From contig NZ_JAUFPW010000014.1 of NCBI RefSeq assembly GCF_030409415.1, positions 1-39,063 on the forward strand: a DNA stretch of 39,063 nucleotides, read 5' to 3'. The translations under genes and the position numbers were made by a program. Source of the stretch: Pedobacter aquatilis (GTDB taxonomy: Bacteria > Bacteroidota > Bacteroidia > Sphingobacteriales > Sphingobacteriaceae). The notes beneath the pieces are model-generated. The model did no database searches and was not told where the DNA came from. It was given only the letters and a program-made list of their open reading frames with translations. Positions 1 through 8,615 of this stretch are shown piece after piece (position 1 is the first letter of the stretch; every line of letters starts with the position of its first letter).

Positions 1-6
1 CTATGT

Positions 7-108
7 TTGTTGATGTCATGGGGGTTGTTTCGAAAGCACAAAGGAACTGTTTTTACAGTTCCTTACCCTATGATTCCCTTAAGTTAATGACATTGGGGGT
101 TGGGGTGG
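7..108. repeat. Terminal inverted repeat, left copy
   Basis: About 102 bases here reappear as the reverse complement at 38961-39063, with a single one-base length difference in a run of G near the inner edge. Inside lies a perfect 10-bp hairpin (AAGGAACTGT at 41-50, loop TTTT, ACAGTTCCTT at 55-64). No reading frame is convincing. The rest of the stretch up to 359 holds only dispersed repeat fragments, including a TTCGACAAGCTCAGCATGAC word near 330-350. Confidence 0.9.
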
Positions 109-359
109 TCAAACTTCCCCAAGAACCACAAAACGTTGTTATTTAAACCAGACAGCAGCGGAAATACTTTTAAAAAAGCAACAACCCTAAATATGCTGTA
201 GTGGCAGAAGTTCTTTTTTAAAGATTGAAGCGAATGGCTCCGAAGGAGTGCCTTTGGCACGGGACTGTTGCAAACGAAAAGCACAGAAACTTGCTTTTCA
301 ATTTATATTAAAATACTTATGAGGATGCTTCGACAAGCTCAGCATGACAGACGACATAT

Positions 360-593
360 TTAAACCCCTATCTCTTCTCTGTACTCCTGTTGTAATTCGA
401 ATAAACATTTGGCACATAAACAACCATCGTATAATTCTGAAATGTATTGCACTTCGTTTATGCTCAACTGCACTACACTACATTGACATTTGGTGTAAGA
501 GTTTGCCTTGCATTCAATAGCCGTTCCGCATCTTTCGCAGGGAATGATTTCGTGCTTGCTATGTTTGTAGTCGTTCATTTGTTCAATGGTCAT
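360..593 (-). CDS. Cysteine-rich CWC family protein
   Basis: A small 77-residue protein with eight cysteines: C19, C22, C28, C36, C38, C58, C60 and C63. The pattern CxxC, then C-x-C, then GCLCxxCL near the C-terminus matches the cysteine-rich CWC family (Pfam Cys_rich_CWC), small probable metal-binding proteins of unknown role. Here the central motif reads CQC, not CWC. There is no signal peptide, so it is probably cytoplasmic. It lies downstream of nrdA on the same strand, but a terminator-like hairpin at 674-708 separates them, so it is probably transcribed separately. The family call comes from cysteine spacing; the function is unknown. Confidence 0.75.
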   Translation of the reverse strand: MTIEQMNDYKHSKHEIIPCERCGTAIECKANSYTKCQCSVVQLSINEVQYISELYDGCLCAKCLFELQQEYREEIGV

Positions 594-673
594 TCGTTCA
601 TTGGTATTTGGCGCATTAAAAAATAATGAACCAATGGCTGATGAGCTATTTAACTAAACACGAAAATAAGGAC

Positions 674-708
674 AAAAAATAAGGTTTTGAGCGTTTGCCC
701 AAAACCTT
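674..708 (-). terminator. Rho-independent terminator downstream of nrdA
   Basis: A perfect 9-bp inverted repeat (AAGGTTTTG at 681-689, CAAAACCTT at 700-708) is followed, in the minus-strand direction, by a T-rich run (ATTTTTTG). It sits about 220 bases past the nrdA stop and would end the nrdB-nrdA transcript before the CWC gene. Confidence 0.7.
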
Positions 709-724
709 ACGATATTATTAGATT

Positions 725-926
725 CGTCACTCTGAACTTGTTTCAGAGTCTTGTTTAATGAGATGCTGAAATAAATTTACTCCGTAGCTTTCCGCTTTGC
801 TCTAGGTCAGCATGACGATTATGCCAAGATTGCTTCGTGCCTCGCAATGACGGCAAGATGTTGAGCCTTTTCGCTTTAATCTTTGCTCCTTGCTCTTTTA
901 TCCTTACTCTTTTATCCTTGTTCTTT
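725..926. repeat. Dispersed intergenic repeats
   Basis: This gap after nrdA has no credible gene. It contains a REP-like word (GATTGCTTCGTGCCTCGCAA, around 828-847), part of a second family (GGTCAGCATGACG), and from about 880 to the nrdA stop a simple repeat built of TCCTTGCTCTTTTATCCTTA-like words. The last is the reverse complement of repeats at 24819-24898 and 29531-29656. A short frame across it (755-994) overlaps nrdA and is not believable as a gene. Confidence 0.7.
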
Positions 927-3311
927 CTAACCCGAACAGCTAATACAGCCTTCTTCCATTGAACAAACAGGTCCGTCCACGATTTCTTCTGCAACTTGGT
1001 CTTGGGTCATTTCAGCAGGGATAACCGCCTCAATAGCCTTACCGCCTTGGTTTTCTACTGTAAATTTAACCGCTTGCGATGCTGCTTGCGTACGTAAATA
1101 GTACATACCGGTTTTCAAGCCTTTCTCCCATGCGTAAAAGTGCATTGAAGTTAGTTTCGAAGTATTTGGCGCATTTACAAACAAGTTTAACGATTGCGAT
1201 TGGCAGATATAAGCACCACGGTCGGCAGCCATATCGATGATATTACGCATTTTAATTTCCCAAACTGTTTTGTACAATTCTTTGATATAATCTGGAATTG
1301 ATGGAATAGCCTGGATTGAACCGTTAGCCAATATGATTTGGTTTTTCATATCGTTGTTCCATAAACCTAGCGCTACTAAATCTTTTAATAAGTGTTTGTT
1401 TACCACCACAAACTCTCCACTTAATACACGACGAGTGTAAATGTTTGAAGTATATGGCTCGAAGCATTCGTTGTTACCCAAGATTTGAGAAGTAGATGCA
1501 GTTGGCATTGGCGCAACCAATAACGAGTTGTACACACCATCCTTAACTACTTTCTTGCGCAAAGCATTCCAATCCCAACGACCGCTATCTGGTGTTACAT
1601 TCCATAAATCGAATTGGAACTGACCTTTTGATAATGGAGAACCTTTGAACGTTTGGTAAGGACCATGTTTCACCGCTAAATCGTTCGAAGCCGTCATCGA
1701 AGCGAAATAAATCGTTTCGAAAATATCTTTATTTAAACGCTTTGCCTCATCACTTTCGAAAGGTAAACGCAATAAAATAAAAGCATCAGCCAAACCTTGT
1801 ACACCTAAACCAACCGGGCGGTGACGCATGTTTGAGTTTTCAGCTTCCTGAACCGGGTAATAGTTATGGTCGATGATTTTATTCAGGTTTAATGTTGCCT
1901 GATAAGTTACATCGTATAGTTTTTGGTGGTCGAAAGCACCGTTGATTACAAAACGAGGCAATGCTAACGATGCTAAGTTACAAACCGCAACCTCATCTTT
2001 AGACGTGTACTCGATAATCTCCGTACATAAGTTAGACGACTTAATGGTACCTAAGTTCTGTTGGTTAGATTTGCTGTTCGCTGCATCTTTAAACAACATA
2101 TAAGGTGTACCTGTTTCAATTTGCGAATCTAAAATGGCAAACCAAAGTTCTTGTGCTTTAATGGTTTTACGTCCGCGACCTTCAGTCTCGTATTTAGTAT
2201 ACAATTCTTCAAATTCTTTACCGAAACAATCTGCCAAGCCTGGTGCTTCATGTGGGCAGAATAATGTCCAATCGCCGTTATCTTTAACACGTTGCATAAA
2301 CAAATCGTTTATCCAAAGGGCATAAAATAAATCACGGGCACGCATTTCTTCTTTACCGTGGTTTTTACGCAGGTCTAAGAATTCAAAAACATCTGCATGC
2401 CATGGCTCTAAATAAATAGCGAAAGCACCTTTACGTTTACCTCCACCTTGGTCTACATAACGAGCGGTATCGTTAAATACACGTAACATTGGGATAATAC
2501 CGTTACTTGTACCATTTGTACCACCAATGTACGAACCTGTTGCACGAATGTTGTGAATGCTTAAACCAATACCGCCAGCACTTTGAGAAATTTTAGCGGT
2601 TTGTTTTAATGTATCATAAATCCCTTCGATGCTATCATCTTGCATGGTTAACAAAAAGCACGACGACATTTGAGGTTTTGGAGTAGCCGCATTGAATAAT
2701 GTTGGCGTAGCATGCGTAAACCAACGCTCACTCATTAAATTATACGTTTTAATTGCACTTTCGATATCTTCTTTGTGAATACCAACAGAAACACGCATAA
2801 ACAAATGCTGAGGACGTTCAACAATTTTACCGTTTACTTTTAGCAGATAAGATTTTTCTAATGTTTTAAAACCGAAATAATCGAAACCGAAATCACGGTC
2901 GTAAATGATAGAACTATCTAAAATATCAGCGTTTTTCTCAATAATCCCATAAACATCATCAGCGATAAGCGGAGCAGCCTTTTGCGCTTTCGGGTCGAAA
3001 TATTCGTACAACATTTTCATCGTACCCGAGAATGATTTGGTAGTGTTTTTGTGCAAGTTAGAAACCGCGATACGCGATGCTAACAAAGCATAATCAGGGT
3101 GTTTTGTCGTTAACGATGCAGCAGTTTCTGCAGCAAGGTTATCTAACTCTGATGTAGTTACACCATCATATAAACCTTCGATAACCTTTTTGGCAACATC
3201 GATTGGGTCTACAAGGTCTGAATTTAAACTATAGCACAACTTTTGAATACGAGCTGTGATTTTGTCAAATTGTACCGGCTCTTTCCGGCCATCTCTTTTT
3301 AGTACGAACAT
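927..3311 (-). CDS. nrdA: Ribonucleoside-diphosphate reductase, alpha subunit (class I)
   Basis: Large catalytic subunit of class I ribonucleotide reductase, which reduces ribonucleoside diphosphates to deoxyribonucleotides in the cytoplasm. The 794-residue protein starts with an ATP-cone (about 1-90). Catalytic residues are visible: C218 (SSCF), N427, C429 and E431 (NLCTE), C444 (VAVCN), radical-transfer tyrosines Y737-Y738 (GMYYLR), and C-terminal redox cysteines C789 and C792 (GCISC). These active-site positions coincide with those I recall for the eukaryotic R1 subunit, so this is the eukaryote-like subtype. It lies 144 bases after nrdB on the same strand, with a simple repeat between them, and the two probably form an operon. 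Length and motifs are complete. Confidence 0.97.
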   Translation of the reverse strand: MFVLKRDGRKEPVQFDKITARIQKLCYSLNSDLVDPIDVAKKVIEGLYDGVTTSELDNLAAETAASLTTKHPDYALLASRIAVSNLHKNTTKSFSGTMKMLYEYFDPKAQKAAPLIADDVYGIIEKNADILDSSIIYDRDFGFDYFGFKTLEKSYLLKVNGKIVERPQHLFMRVSVGIHKEDIESAIKTYNLMSERWFTHATPTLFNAATPKPQMSSCFLLTMQDDSIEGIYDTLKQTAKISQSAGGIGLSIHNIRATGSYIGGTNGTSNGIIPMLRVFNDTARYVDQGGGKRKGAFAIYLEPWHADVFEFLDLRKNHGKEEMRARDLFYALWINDLFMQRVKDNGDWTLFCPHEAPGLADCFGKEFEELYTKYETEGRGRKTIKAQELWFAILDSQIETGTPYMLFKDAANSKSNQQNLGTIKSSNLCTEIIEYTSKDEVAVCNLASLALPRFVINGAFDHQKLYDVTYQATLNLNKIIDHNYYPVQEAENSNMRHRPVGLGVQGLADAFILLRLPFESDEAKRLNKDIFETIYFASMTASNDLAVKHGPYQTFKGSPLSKGQFQFDLWNVTPDSGRWDWNALRKKVVKDGVYNSLLVAPMPTASTSQILGNNECFEPYTSNIYTRRVLSGEFVVVNKHLLKDLVALGLWNNDMKNQIILANGSIQAIPSIPDYIKELYKTVWEIKMRNIIDMAADRGAYICQSQSLNLFVNAPNTSKLTSMHFYAWEKGLKTGMYYLRTQAASQAVKFTVENQGGKAIEAVIPAEMTQDQVAEEIVDGPVCSMEEGCISCSG

Positions 3312-3332
3312 AGGTTATGAGATTTAATTTTA

Positions 3333-3430
3333 GTATCAAGTAGCGAGTATCAAGTATCAAGACTTAACCTTTCGCATTTATAATTTTATTTTTTAGTATC
3401 AGTATTGAGTATCAGATATCAAGACCTTAA
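3333..3430. repeat. Simple repeat between nrdB and nrdA
   Basis: The nrdB-nrdA spacer is made of reiterated AGTATCAAG/AGTATCAGA words (for example around 3333-3362 and 3394-3422). It encodes nothing recognisable and would be part of the operon transcript. Confidence 0.65.
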
Positions 3431-3455
3431 GCCTTACACCTTTAAACCTTCAACC

Positions 3456-4427
3456 TTAGAAGTCTTCATCTAAAGAAAACGCCTGTGCTTTATTATCAGC
3501 AGATGTTAATACACCACTTTTTTGATAATCACCAACACGCTTTTCGAAGAAATTGGTTTTTCCCTGCAAAGAAATCATTTCCATAAAATCGAATGGATTG
3601 GTTGCATTGTAGATTTTTTTGTAGCCTAATTCTTGTAACCATCTATCGGCAACGAATTCGATATATTGACTCATTAATTTTGCATTCATACCAATTAAGG
3701 CAACCGGTAATGCATCGGTAACAAATTCCTTTTCAATTTCAACCGCATCGCTGATGATGGAATGCACTTGCTCTTCACTCAATTTATTGCTTAACATGCT
3801 GTACAATAAACAAGCAAATTCGCAATGAGCACCTTCATCTCTAGAGATTAACTCGTTACTGAAAGTTAAGCCCGGCATTAAACCGCGTTTCTTTAACCAA
3901 AATATAGAACAGAAACTTCCGCTGAAGAAAATACCTTCAACTGCTGCAAATGCAACTAAACGTTCTGCAAAAGTTCCATTGTCAATCCAACGCAAAGCCC
4001 ATTCAGCTTTTCTTTTTACTGCCGGAACCGTATCAATAGCATGGAATAAGCGGTCCTTTTCTTCAGGATCCTTAATGTAGGTATCAATTAACAGGGCGTA
4101 GGTTTCAGCATGAATATTCTCCATCATAATCTGAAAGCCATAGAAACAACGAGCCTCAGGCAACTGCACTTCACTCATGAAGTTAACGGCCAAGTTTTCG
4201 TTTACAATACCATCACTAGCAGAAAAGAAAGCAAGGATGTGAGAAATGAAATGTCTTTCGCCATCATTTAGGTTATCCCAGTGTTTCTGGTCATCAGAAA
4301 GGTCGATTTCTTCCGCCGTCCAGAAACTGGCTTCGGTTTTTTTATACATTTCCCAAATTGCCGGATATTTTATCGGCAATAACACAAATCTGTCTTTGTT
4401 TTCTTGTAGTAATAATTCCTGTTCCAT
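3456..4427 (-). CDS. nrdB: Ribonucleoside-diphosphate reductase, beta subunit (class I)
   Basis: Radical-generating small subunit of class I ribonucleotide reductase, partner of NrdA. The 323-residue protein has the expected di-iron ligands: D72 (SASDG), E103 and H106 (MENIHAE), E164 (AVEGIFF), and E198 and H201 (DEGAH). Y110, four residues after H106, is the probable radical tyrosine. The C-terminus FSLDEDF resembles the eukaryotic R2 tail (FTLDADF) that docks onto R1, agreeing with the eukaryote-like NrdA. The ATG at 4427 gives the normal N-terminus. It is first in the nrdB-nrdA operon; upstream is a 454-base spacer without genes. Confidence 0.97.
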   Translation of the reverse strand: MEQELLLQENKDRFVLLPIKYPAIWEMYKKTEASFWTAEEIDLSDDQKHWDNLNDGERHFISHILAFFSASDGIVNENLAVNFMSEVQLPEARCFYGFQIMMENIHAETYALLIDTYIKDPEEKDRLFHAIDTVPAVKRKAEWALRWIDNGTFAERLVAFAAVEGIFFSGSFCSIFWLKKRGLMPGLTFSNELISRDEGAHCEFACLLYSMLSNKLSEEQVHSIISDAVEIEKEFVTDALPVALIGMNAKLMSQYIEFVADRWLQELGYKKIYNATNPFDFMEMISLQGKTNFFEKRVGDYQKSGVLTSADNKAQAFSLDEDF

Positions 4428-4677
4428 ACGCTGATGTTTTTTACTTCATTTTAAACAGAGCCGACAAAACCACGCATCCATCAATTTTATATGATGATTG
4501 AAATGTTCCTTATCAAAACTCTAAAGTGAAAAGTGCTAACCTCGTCGCCTTGCAAACAACGTAATTTTTAGTTAGGTAAATTTAAAATTTGTATCTGAGA
4601 GATATGCTTGTAAATTACTAAAAACTAAGCTTTTGTATTTGTTTTCTAGCGCAAGAAGTTGAAGAACTTTGTTAGAA

Positions 4678-4685
4678 CAAATATA
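4678..4685 (-). promoter_or_regulatory. Candidate -7 box in the nrdB upstream region
   Basis: On the minus strand this reads TATATTTG, a full match to the Bacteroidota -7 consensus TAnnTTTG. A TTTG lies 25 bases upstream, slightly far for a -33 element. It is about 250 bases from the nrdB ATG, so the leader would be long. The rest of the 4428-4881 spacer is AT-rich and shows no gene and no clear NrdR box. Confidence 0.3.
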
Positions 4686-4881
4686 TATACGAAGCCTATT
4701 TTTAGTGAATCAAAGTTGTTAACACTAGCACAGATCTGGTGGAGAAATCAATCAGCTAAATATCATTTTCAATTAAAAAAAAAGCTAATTGTTTAATTTC
4801 AAGGGTTTAGCAAACAAAAAATAGTGTTAATAACTTAAATTTCGAGAGTAAATTGAGTCGAAATTAGAGCTAAAAGGAATG

Positions 4882-5262
4882 TTACTCAACAGTATAGCTA
4901 AGTTCTACTCTGCCAACACCTTTACGGTAGATTCCAATCTTTTTTGCAGCACTTTCAGATAAATCAATGGCAAGTTTTTTTGAGAATGGACCTCTATCAT
5001 TTACTCTAACTACGACAGATTTTCCATTATCAGGATTGGTTACCGTAATCATTGTACCGAATGGTAGTGTACGGTGTGCAGCTGTGTATTTTTTAGCTCT
5101 GTATTTTGCACCGCTAGTGGTTCGGCGACCTTCGAATTTTCTGTGGTAGTATGTTGCAAGGACTGTTTTTTTGATACTATCTGGCTCGTTTACCGACTCA
5201 GTTTTTTGGGCATTGCTCTGCAAAAACAGGAAACAAAAACTTAATAACAGAAAATACTTCAT
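4882..5262 (-). CDS. RlpA-like double-psi beta-barrel protein, exported
   Basis: A 126-residue exported protein with a signal peptide (about 1-18, ending SNA-Q) followed directly by a double-psi beta-barrel of the RlpA type (about 36-124). Family motifs are present: ATYYHRKFEGRRTTSG, AAHRTLPFGT, VRVNDRGPF and IDLSESAAKKIG, with D100 in the conserved ID(L)S element. RlpA proteins bind or cleave peptidoglycan, some as lytic transglycosylases at the septum. This one has no SPOR domain, so it is a minimal form, and I cannot tell whether it is catalytic. It probably has its own promoter at 5289-5316. Confidence 0.88.
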   Translation of the reverse strand: MKYFLLLSFCFLFLQSNAQKTESVNEPDSIKKTVLATYYHRKFEGRRTTSGAKYRAKKYTAAHRTLPFGTMITVTNPDNGKSVVVRVNDRGPFSKKLAIDLSESAAKKIGIYRKGVGRVELSYTVE

Positions 5263-5288
5263 AGGCTAAATTTTAATTATCGAGCCTG

Positions 5289-5316
5289 CAAATATAAGCA
5301 TTTAGTTTATAATCAA
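5289..5316 (-). promoter_or_regulatory. Promoter of the RlpA-like gene
   Basis: Minus strand: TTG at 5316-5314, 17-base spacer, TATATTTG at 5296-5289. This matches the Bacteroidota -33/-7 consensus and gives a leader of about 20 bases before the ATG at 5262. Confidence 0.6.
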
Positions 5317-5434
5317 TAAATTGTGGAAAAGTTGCTGTTTTGAAACCTTATTTTTGACGGCAAAAAATACCTGTTCAGCATCTTCAATCGGGCACTTTTG
5401 TAGAGAAATAAATCTAAGTTCTGCCAACAAAAAA

Positions 5435-5460
5435 AGGCGTACAACTTTCGCTGTACACCT
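5435..5460 (-). terminator. Terminator of msrB
   Basis: A 9-bp stem with one G-U pair (AGGCGTACA at 5435-5443, TGTACACCT at 5452-5460) is followed on the minus strand by TTTTTTTG. It lies 25 bases past the msrB stop. Confidence 0.8.
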
Positions 5461-5484
5461 CTACCTAACCCTACTACATCAACC

Positions 5485-5988
5485 TTATTTTTTATCGGGC
5501 ACGAAATTCATCGATATAGAATTTACACAATGACGGGTGTCTTTATTGGTAAATCCCTCACCTAAAAATACGTGACCTAAATGCGCTCCACAATTTGCGC
5601 AAACAATTTCTGTACGTGAACCATCAGCATCAGGAATTCTTTTCACTGCACCTTTAATTTCATCATCAAAAGCAGGCCATCCGCAACGGGCATCAAACTT
5701 GCTTTCTGAACGATACAAAGGCGCATCACAACGCTTGCAAGTATAGGTTCCCTTTTCAGTTGTATGTTCATATTTTCCTGTACCAGGATATTCTGTGCCT
5801 TTATTAACAATTACTCTCTCTTCTTCGGGTGTCAATGGATTCCAGTTCATTTTCTTTTTTTGTGTTATTTGAGGTGTGCCCTGCGCAGGTTTTGTTTCTT
5901 TTTTCTCTTGCTTTTGAGCACAAGCAGAGAGACTTGTAATTAAAACAACCGCAGAAAGCAAAAATAGTTTATTTAACATCGTTCTCAT
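5485..5988 (-). CDS. msrB: Peptide-methionine (R)-S-oxide reductase, lipoprotein form
   Basis: Reduces the R-epimer of methionine sulfoxide in oxidised proteins. The 167-residue precursor has a lipoprotein signal with lipobox LSAC (lipidated C23), so it should act in the envelope, not the cytoplasm. The SelR domain spans about 48-164. Structural zinc ligands are C84/C87 (CKRC) and C130/C133 (CANC). The catalytic cysteine is C154 (RHCVNSISM), and the conserved CGWPAF element contains C102. A second in-frame ATG three codons in would serve equally well. It is followed by a clear terminator and seems monocistronic. A Lys/Gln-rich linker (about 26-46) separates the lipid anchor from the domain. 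Confidence 0.95.
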   Translation of the reverse strand: MRTMLNKLFLLSAVVLITSLSACAQKQEKKETKPAQGTPQITQKKKMNWNPLTPEEERVIVNKGTEYPGTGKYEHTTEKGTYTCKRCDAPLYRSESKFDARCGWPAFDDEIKGAVKRIPDADGSRTEIVCANCGAHLGHVFLGEGFTNKDTRHCVNSISMNFVPDKK

Positions 5989-6074
5989 AAATCAATATAC
6001 GGTATAAATTTGAATTTGGTTTGCTGGTTTAGTGGTTTGTCTTAGTGTTTACAAAGGGATGATATTTTAAAGTA

Positions 6075-6240
6075 TTTTGCCACGGAAACAAAGAAAACAC
6101 AGAATTAGTTTTAAAGAATAAGTGCAGAAATCATTTTTGCCACGGAAACACAGAAGACACAGAATTAGTTTTAAAGAATAAGTGCAGAAATCATTCTGCC
6201 ACGGAAACACAGAAGACACAGAATTAGTTTTTTAAAGAAT
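6075..6240. repeat. Tandem repeat of about 60 bases, about 2.7 copies
   Basis: Units begin with TTGCCACGGAAACA or a close variant near 6077, 6137 and 6197, each followed by AGAATTAGTTTTAAAGAATA. Spacing is 60 then 59 bases. The last, partial unit contains the stop codon of the GxxExxY gene (TAA, complement of 6232-6234), so the array looks like a duplication of that gene's 3' flank. The first 14 bases are inverted at 6694-6707. Confidence 0.9.
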
Positions 6241-6624
6241 AACACGTCTAATTTCCAAAGTTGTTTTACCAAAGTTTAAAACTAAGCCAACTTTGCATTC
6301 AGAGCATTTTAAATAATTTATAGCCTGAGCCAAATCTTCATTCGCAATACCACTTTTAGCTTTAATTTCCAGGATAACAGAATCAAAAATTATAAAATCA
6401 GCATGAAAACTATGAGGCAATAAAATATCTTTATAATAAACAGGATAATGTTTTTCTCGCTCGAAGAAATATCCACGGCTTTCCAACTCAATACAAAGGG
6501 CATCCTTCTAAACAATCTCCAAAAATCCACTACCTAAATGTTTGTGAACATCAATTGCTGCATTAATAATTAAATCGGTTTCATTTTTATAGGGAAGATT
6601 ATCTTGTCTTATTTGATAATCCAT
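6232..6624 (-). pseudogene. GxxExxY family protein, broken by an in-frame stop
   Basis: Read from the ATG at 6622-6624, one frame of 131 codons runs to the TAA at 6232-6234, broken by a single TAG at 6508-6510. The N-terminal part reads MDYQIRQDNLPYKNETDLII then a segment ending LGSGFLEIV; after the stop it continues KDALCIELESRGYFFEREKH. This matches the GxxExxY family (Pfam PDDEXK_3, predicted nuclease fold), in which GFLEIV is followed by Y. The stop stands exactly in place of that tyrosine codon, and TAT or TAC to TAG is a one-base change. The downstream part keeps the PD-(D/E)xK-like core (HADFIIFDSVILEIKAKSG). A shorter frame from 6486 could restart at an internal ATG but would lack the motif. 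The gene is enclosed by inverted repeats. Confidence 0.85.
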
Positions 6625-6679
6625 AAAAAATAATATTAACTAATCTAACGAAAATCTCAATAGTTCTCTCTTTTTTCTT

Positions 6680-6737
6680 TTCCGTGTATTCCGTGTTTCC
6701 GTGGCAATAAAAATACAGCCTTATGTTTCCGTGGCAA
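6680..6737. repeat. Inverted copies of the TTGCCACGGAAACA repeat
   Basis: TGTTTCCGTGGCAA at 6694-6707 is the exact reverse complement of 6077-6090. A 13-base copy (GTTTCCGTGGCAA) is at 6725-6737, and an inner variant, TTCCGTGTATTCCG, begins at 6680. With the left array, these enclose the GxxExxY frame. Confidence 0.85.
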
Positions 6738-6742
6738 CAAAC

Positions 6743-6776
6743 AAAAAAAGCGTCCCGAACTTAATCGAAACGCTTT
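6743..6776 (-). terminator. Terminator of sucD
   Basis: Stem AAAGCGT (6747-6753) with ACGCTTT (6770-6776), followed on the minus strand by a run of seven T. It lies about 23 bases beyond the sucD stop. Confidence 0.8.
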
Positions 6777-6798
6777 CCTTTATATAGATTTTATAGTC

Positions 6799-7671
6799 TT
6801 ACTTCGCTAATTCCTCTGCCATTGCAGCACCAATTTCAGCCGGGCTTTCTACTACACGAATACCACACTCACGCATGATTTTCATTTTAGCAGCAGCAGT
6901 ATCATCAGCACCGCCTACAATTGCACCAGCGTGACCCATTCTACGTCCAGCAGGAGCAGTTTGACCAGCGATGAAACCAACAACAGGCTTAGTACCGTTT
7001 TCTTTAATCCAACGAGCAGCTTCCGCTTCCATTCCACCGCCAATTTCACCAATCATGATGATACCGTGAGTTTCAGGGTCGTTCATTAACAATTTAACCG
7101 CTTCAACAGTTGGCGTACCAATAATTGGGTCGCCACCGATACCGATAGCTGTAGTAATACCTAAACCAGCTTTAACAACCTGGTCTACCGCTTCGTAAGT
7201 TAAAGTTCCTGATTTTGAAACCACACCAACGTGACCTTTTTTGAAGATAAAACCTGGCATAATACCAATTTTAGCCTCATCAGCAGTAATTACACCAGGG
7301 CAATTCGGGCCAATAAGCGTAACATCACGATCAGAAATATATTCTTTAACCTGAATCATATCCTTAGTTGGGATACCTTCGGTAATACACACAATCACTT
7401 TAATACCACCTTCGGCAGCTTCCATAATCGCATCAGCCGCAAAAGCCGGTGGAACGAAAATGATAGATACATTTGCTCCTGTTTTATCAACAGCATCTTT
7501 AACAGTATTAAAAACAGGCTTATCCAAATGTAATTGTCCACCTTTGCCAGGCGTTACACCACCAACTACGTTTGTACCATACGCCAACATTTGTTCTGCG
7601 TGGTAAGTTCCTTCGTTTCCGGTAAAACCCTGAACGATAACCTTAGAATCTTTATTTACTAAAACGCTCAT
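6799..7671 (-). CDS. sucD: Succinate--CoA ligase, alpha subunit
   Basis: Alpha subunit of succinyl-CoA synthetase, the TCA-cycle enzyme that interconverts succinyl-CoA and succinate with nucleotide phosphorylation. The protein is 290 residues, the normal length. It has the N-terminal CoA-binding Rossmann fold ([18 protein letters not shown], about 11-28), GPNCPGVI (121-128) and the phosphohistidine loop [12 protein letters not shown] with H247. It is encoded alone: its own promoter lies at 7690-7720 and its own terminator at 6743-6776. The partner sucC is not in the window, so the two subunits are encoded apart here. Confidence 0.97.
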   Translation of the reverse strand: MSVLVNKDSKVIVQGFTGNEGTYHAEQMLAYGTNVVGGVTPGKGGQLHLDKPVFNTVKDAVDKTGANVSIIFVPPAFAADAIMEAAEGGIKVIVCITEGIPTKDMIQVKEYISDRDVTLIGPNCPGVITADEAKIGIMPGFIFKKGHVGVVSKSGTLTYEAVDQVVKAGLGITTAIGIGGDPIIGTPTVEAVKLLMNDPETHGIIMIGEIGGGMEAEAARWIKENGTKPVVGFIAGQTAPAGRRMGHAGAIVGGADDTAAAKMKIMRECGIRVVESPAEIGAAMAEELAK

Positions 7672-7689
7672 GTATCAATTTTTTTTGTG

Positions 7690-7720
7690 CAAATCTAATA
7701 TTATTGAGTGGAAAGTCAAA
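7690..7720 (-). promoter_or_regulatory. sucD promoter
   Basis: Minus strand: TTTG at 7720-7717, 19-base spacer, TAGATTTG at 7697-7690. Both boxes match the Bacteroidota primary sigma consensus. The leader to the ATG at 7671 is about 14 bases. Confidence 0.7.
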
Positions 7721-7804
7721 CCTAAAATCATATTATTTAAGCCATTTTTTCAAGAAAACGTTAGGATTTACATTATGGCAACCTCAGCCCTGCTTTGCAC
7801 TACA

Positions 7805-8045
7805 ATCTTTTACCCCTAAATCCCCTGAAGGGGACTTTGCAATAGCCCCTTTAGGGGTTGGGGTAAAAGTATTTTCGTTGTAATCAGGTTTATTTAACAA
7901 AGTTGATACGCCTTTGGCAACAGCAACCAAAACGCCTAAATTTACTTGAAAAGCAGAAAGCAGAAAACAGAAAGCTGAAAGACCAAAGCTGAAAGCACAA
8001 AGACCAAAGCAGAAAGACCAAAGCGCAAAAGCTAAAGCTTAGAGC
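7805..8045. repeat. Dispersed repeats before the cupin gene
   Basis: The 395-base gap between sucD and the cupin gene holds an inverted-repeat block (AAATCCCCTGAAGGGGACTT and then GCCCCTTTAGGGGTTGGGG, about 7817-7864). A purine-rich simple repeat of GAAAGCAGAAAG/GACCAAAGC words follows from about 7950 to 8045. No gene is seen. Confidence 0.65.
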
Positions 8046-8066
8046 GAAAAACTAAGTAAAAAACGA

Positions 8067-8492
8067 ATGATACATAAACTATTAACTATAGTATTTTTAA
8101 TCACGATATTTTCTATATCGGCAGCAAAGGCACAAACTAGTGATACCAGTAAATATATTTTGCAAAATGATATTGAAGTAGCTAAAACAGAGCCTGGAAC
8201 ACACAAGGGCGGTGGTGAAACTATAGGTTACAACTTCTTTGCTGAAGCCAAAAACCTTAAAACTGCTTTCAGAAAGAGAACACTTAAACCCGGTTCATCT
8301 ATAGGTTATCATTTGCAAAAGGAAGACGAAATTTATTACGTTTTAAGTGGCAATGGGATAATGCAAATGAATGGCAAAACATTTCCTGTTAAACCTGGCG
8401 ACGCCATTTTAACACGGCCTGGAAGTTCGCATGGTATTGCGCCAAACGCAGATAATGATTTGGTGATTATGATAGTTTATGAGAAGAAATAA
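8067..8492 (+). CDS. Secreted cupin-domain protein
   Basis: A 141-residue protein with a signal peptide (about 1-22, ending AKA-Q) and a single Cupin_2 barrel (about 65-138). Motif 1 reads [21 protein letters not shown]82 is kept, the second usual histidine is Q84, and E88 fits the acidic ligand. Motif 2 is [15 protein letters not shown] with H122. Three of four typical metal ligands are thus present. Substrate and reaction cannot be predicted; single-domain cupins include isomerases, dioxygenases and binding proteins. It stands alone between repeat-filled gaps. The start has a clear signal peptide directly behind it. Confidence 0.85.
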   Translation: MIHKLLTIVFLITIFSISAAKAQTSDTSKYILQNDIEVAKTEPGTHKGGGETIGYNFFAEAKNLKTAFRKRTLKPGSSIGYHLQKEDEIYYVLSGNGIMQMNGKTFPVKPGDAILTRPGSSHGIAPNADNDLVIMIVYEKK

Positions 8493-8520
8493 TTTAGGGA
8501 AATTGTTTAGTTGTTTGGTT

Positions 8521-8615
<95 letters not shown>

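Noticed and set aside
84..284. 66-residue minus-strand frame at the left end
   Set aside because: Runs into the terminal inverted repeat and dispersed repeat words; no family resemblance.
6075..6240. CRISPR-like array of 60-base units
   Set aside because: The whole 60-base unit is repeated, spacer part included, and no cas genes are nearby.
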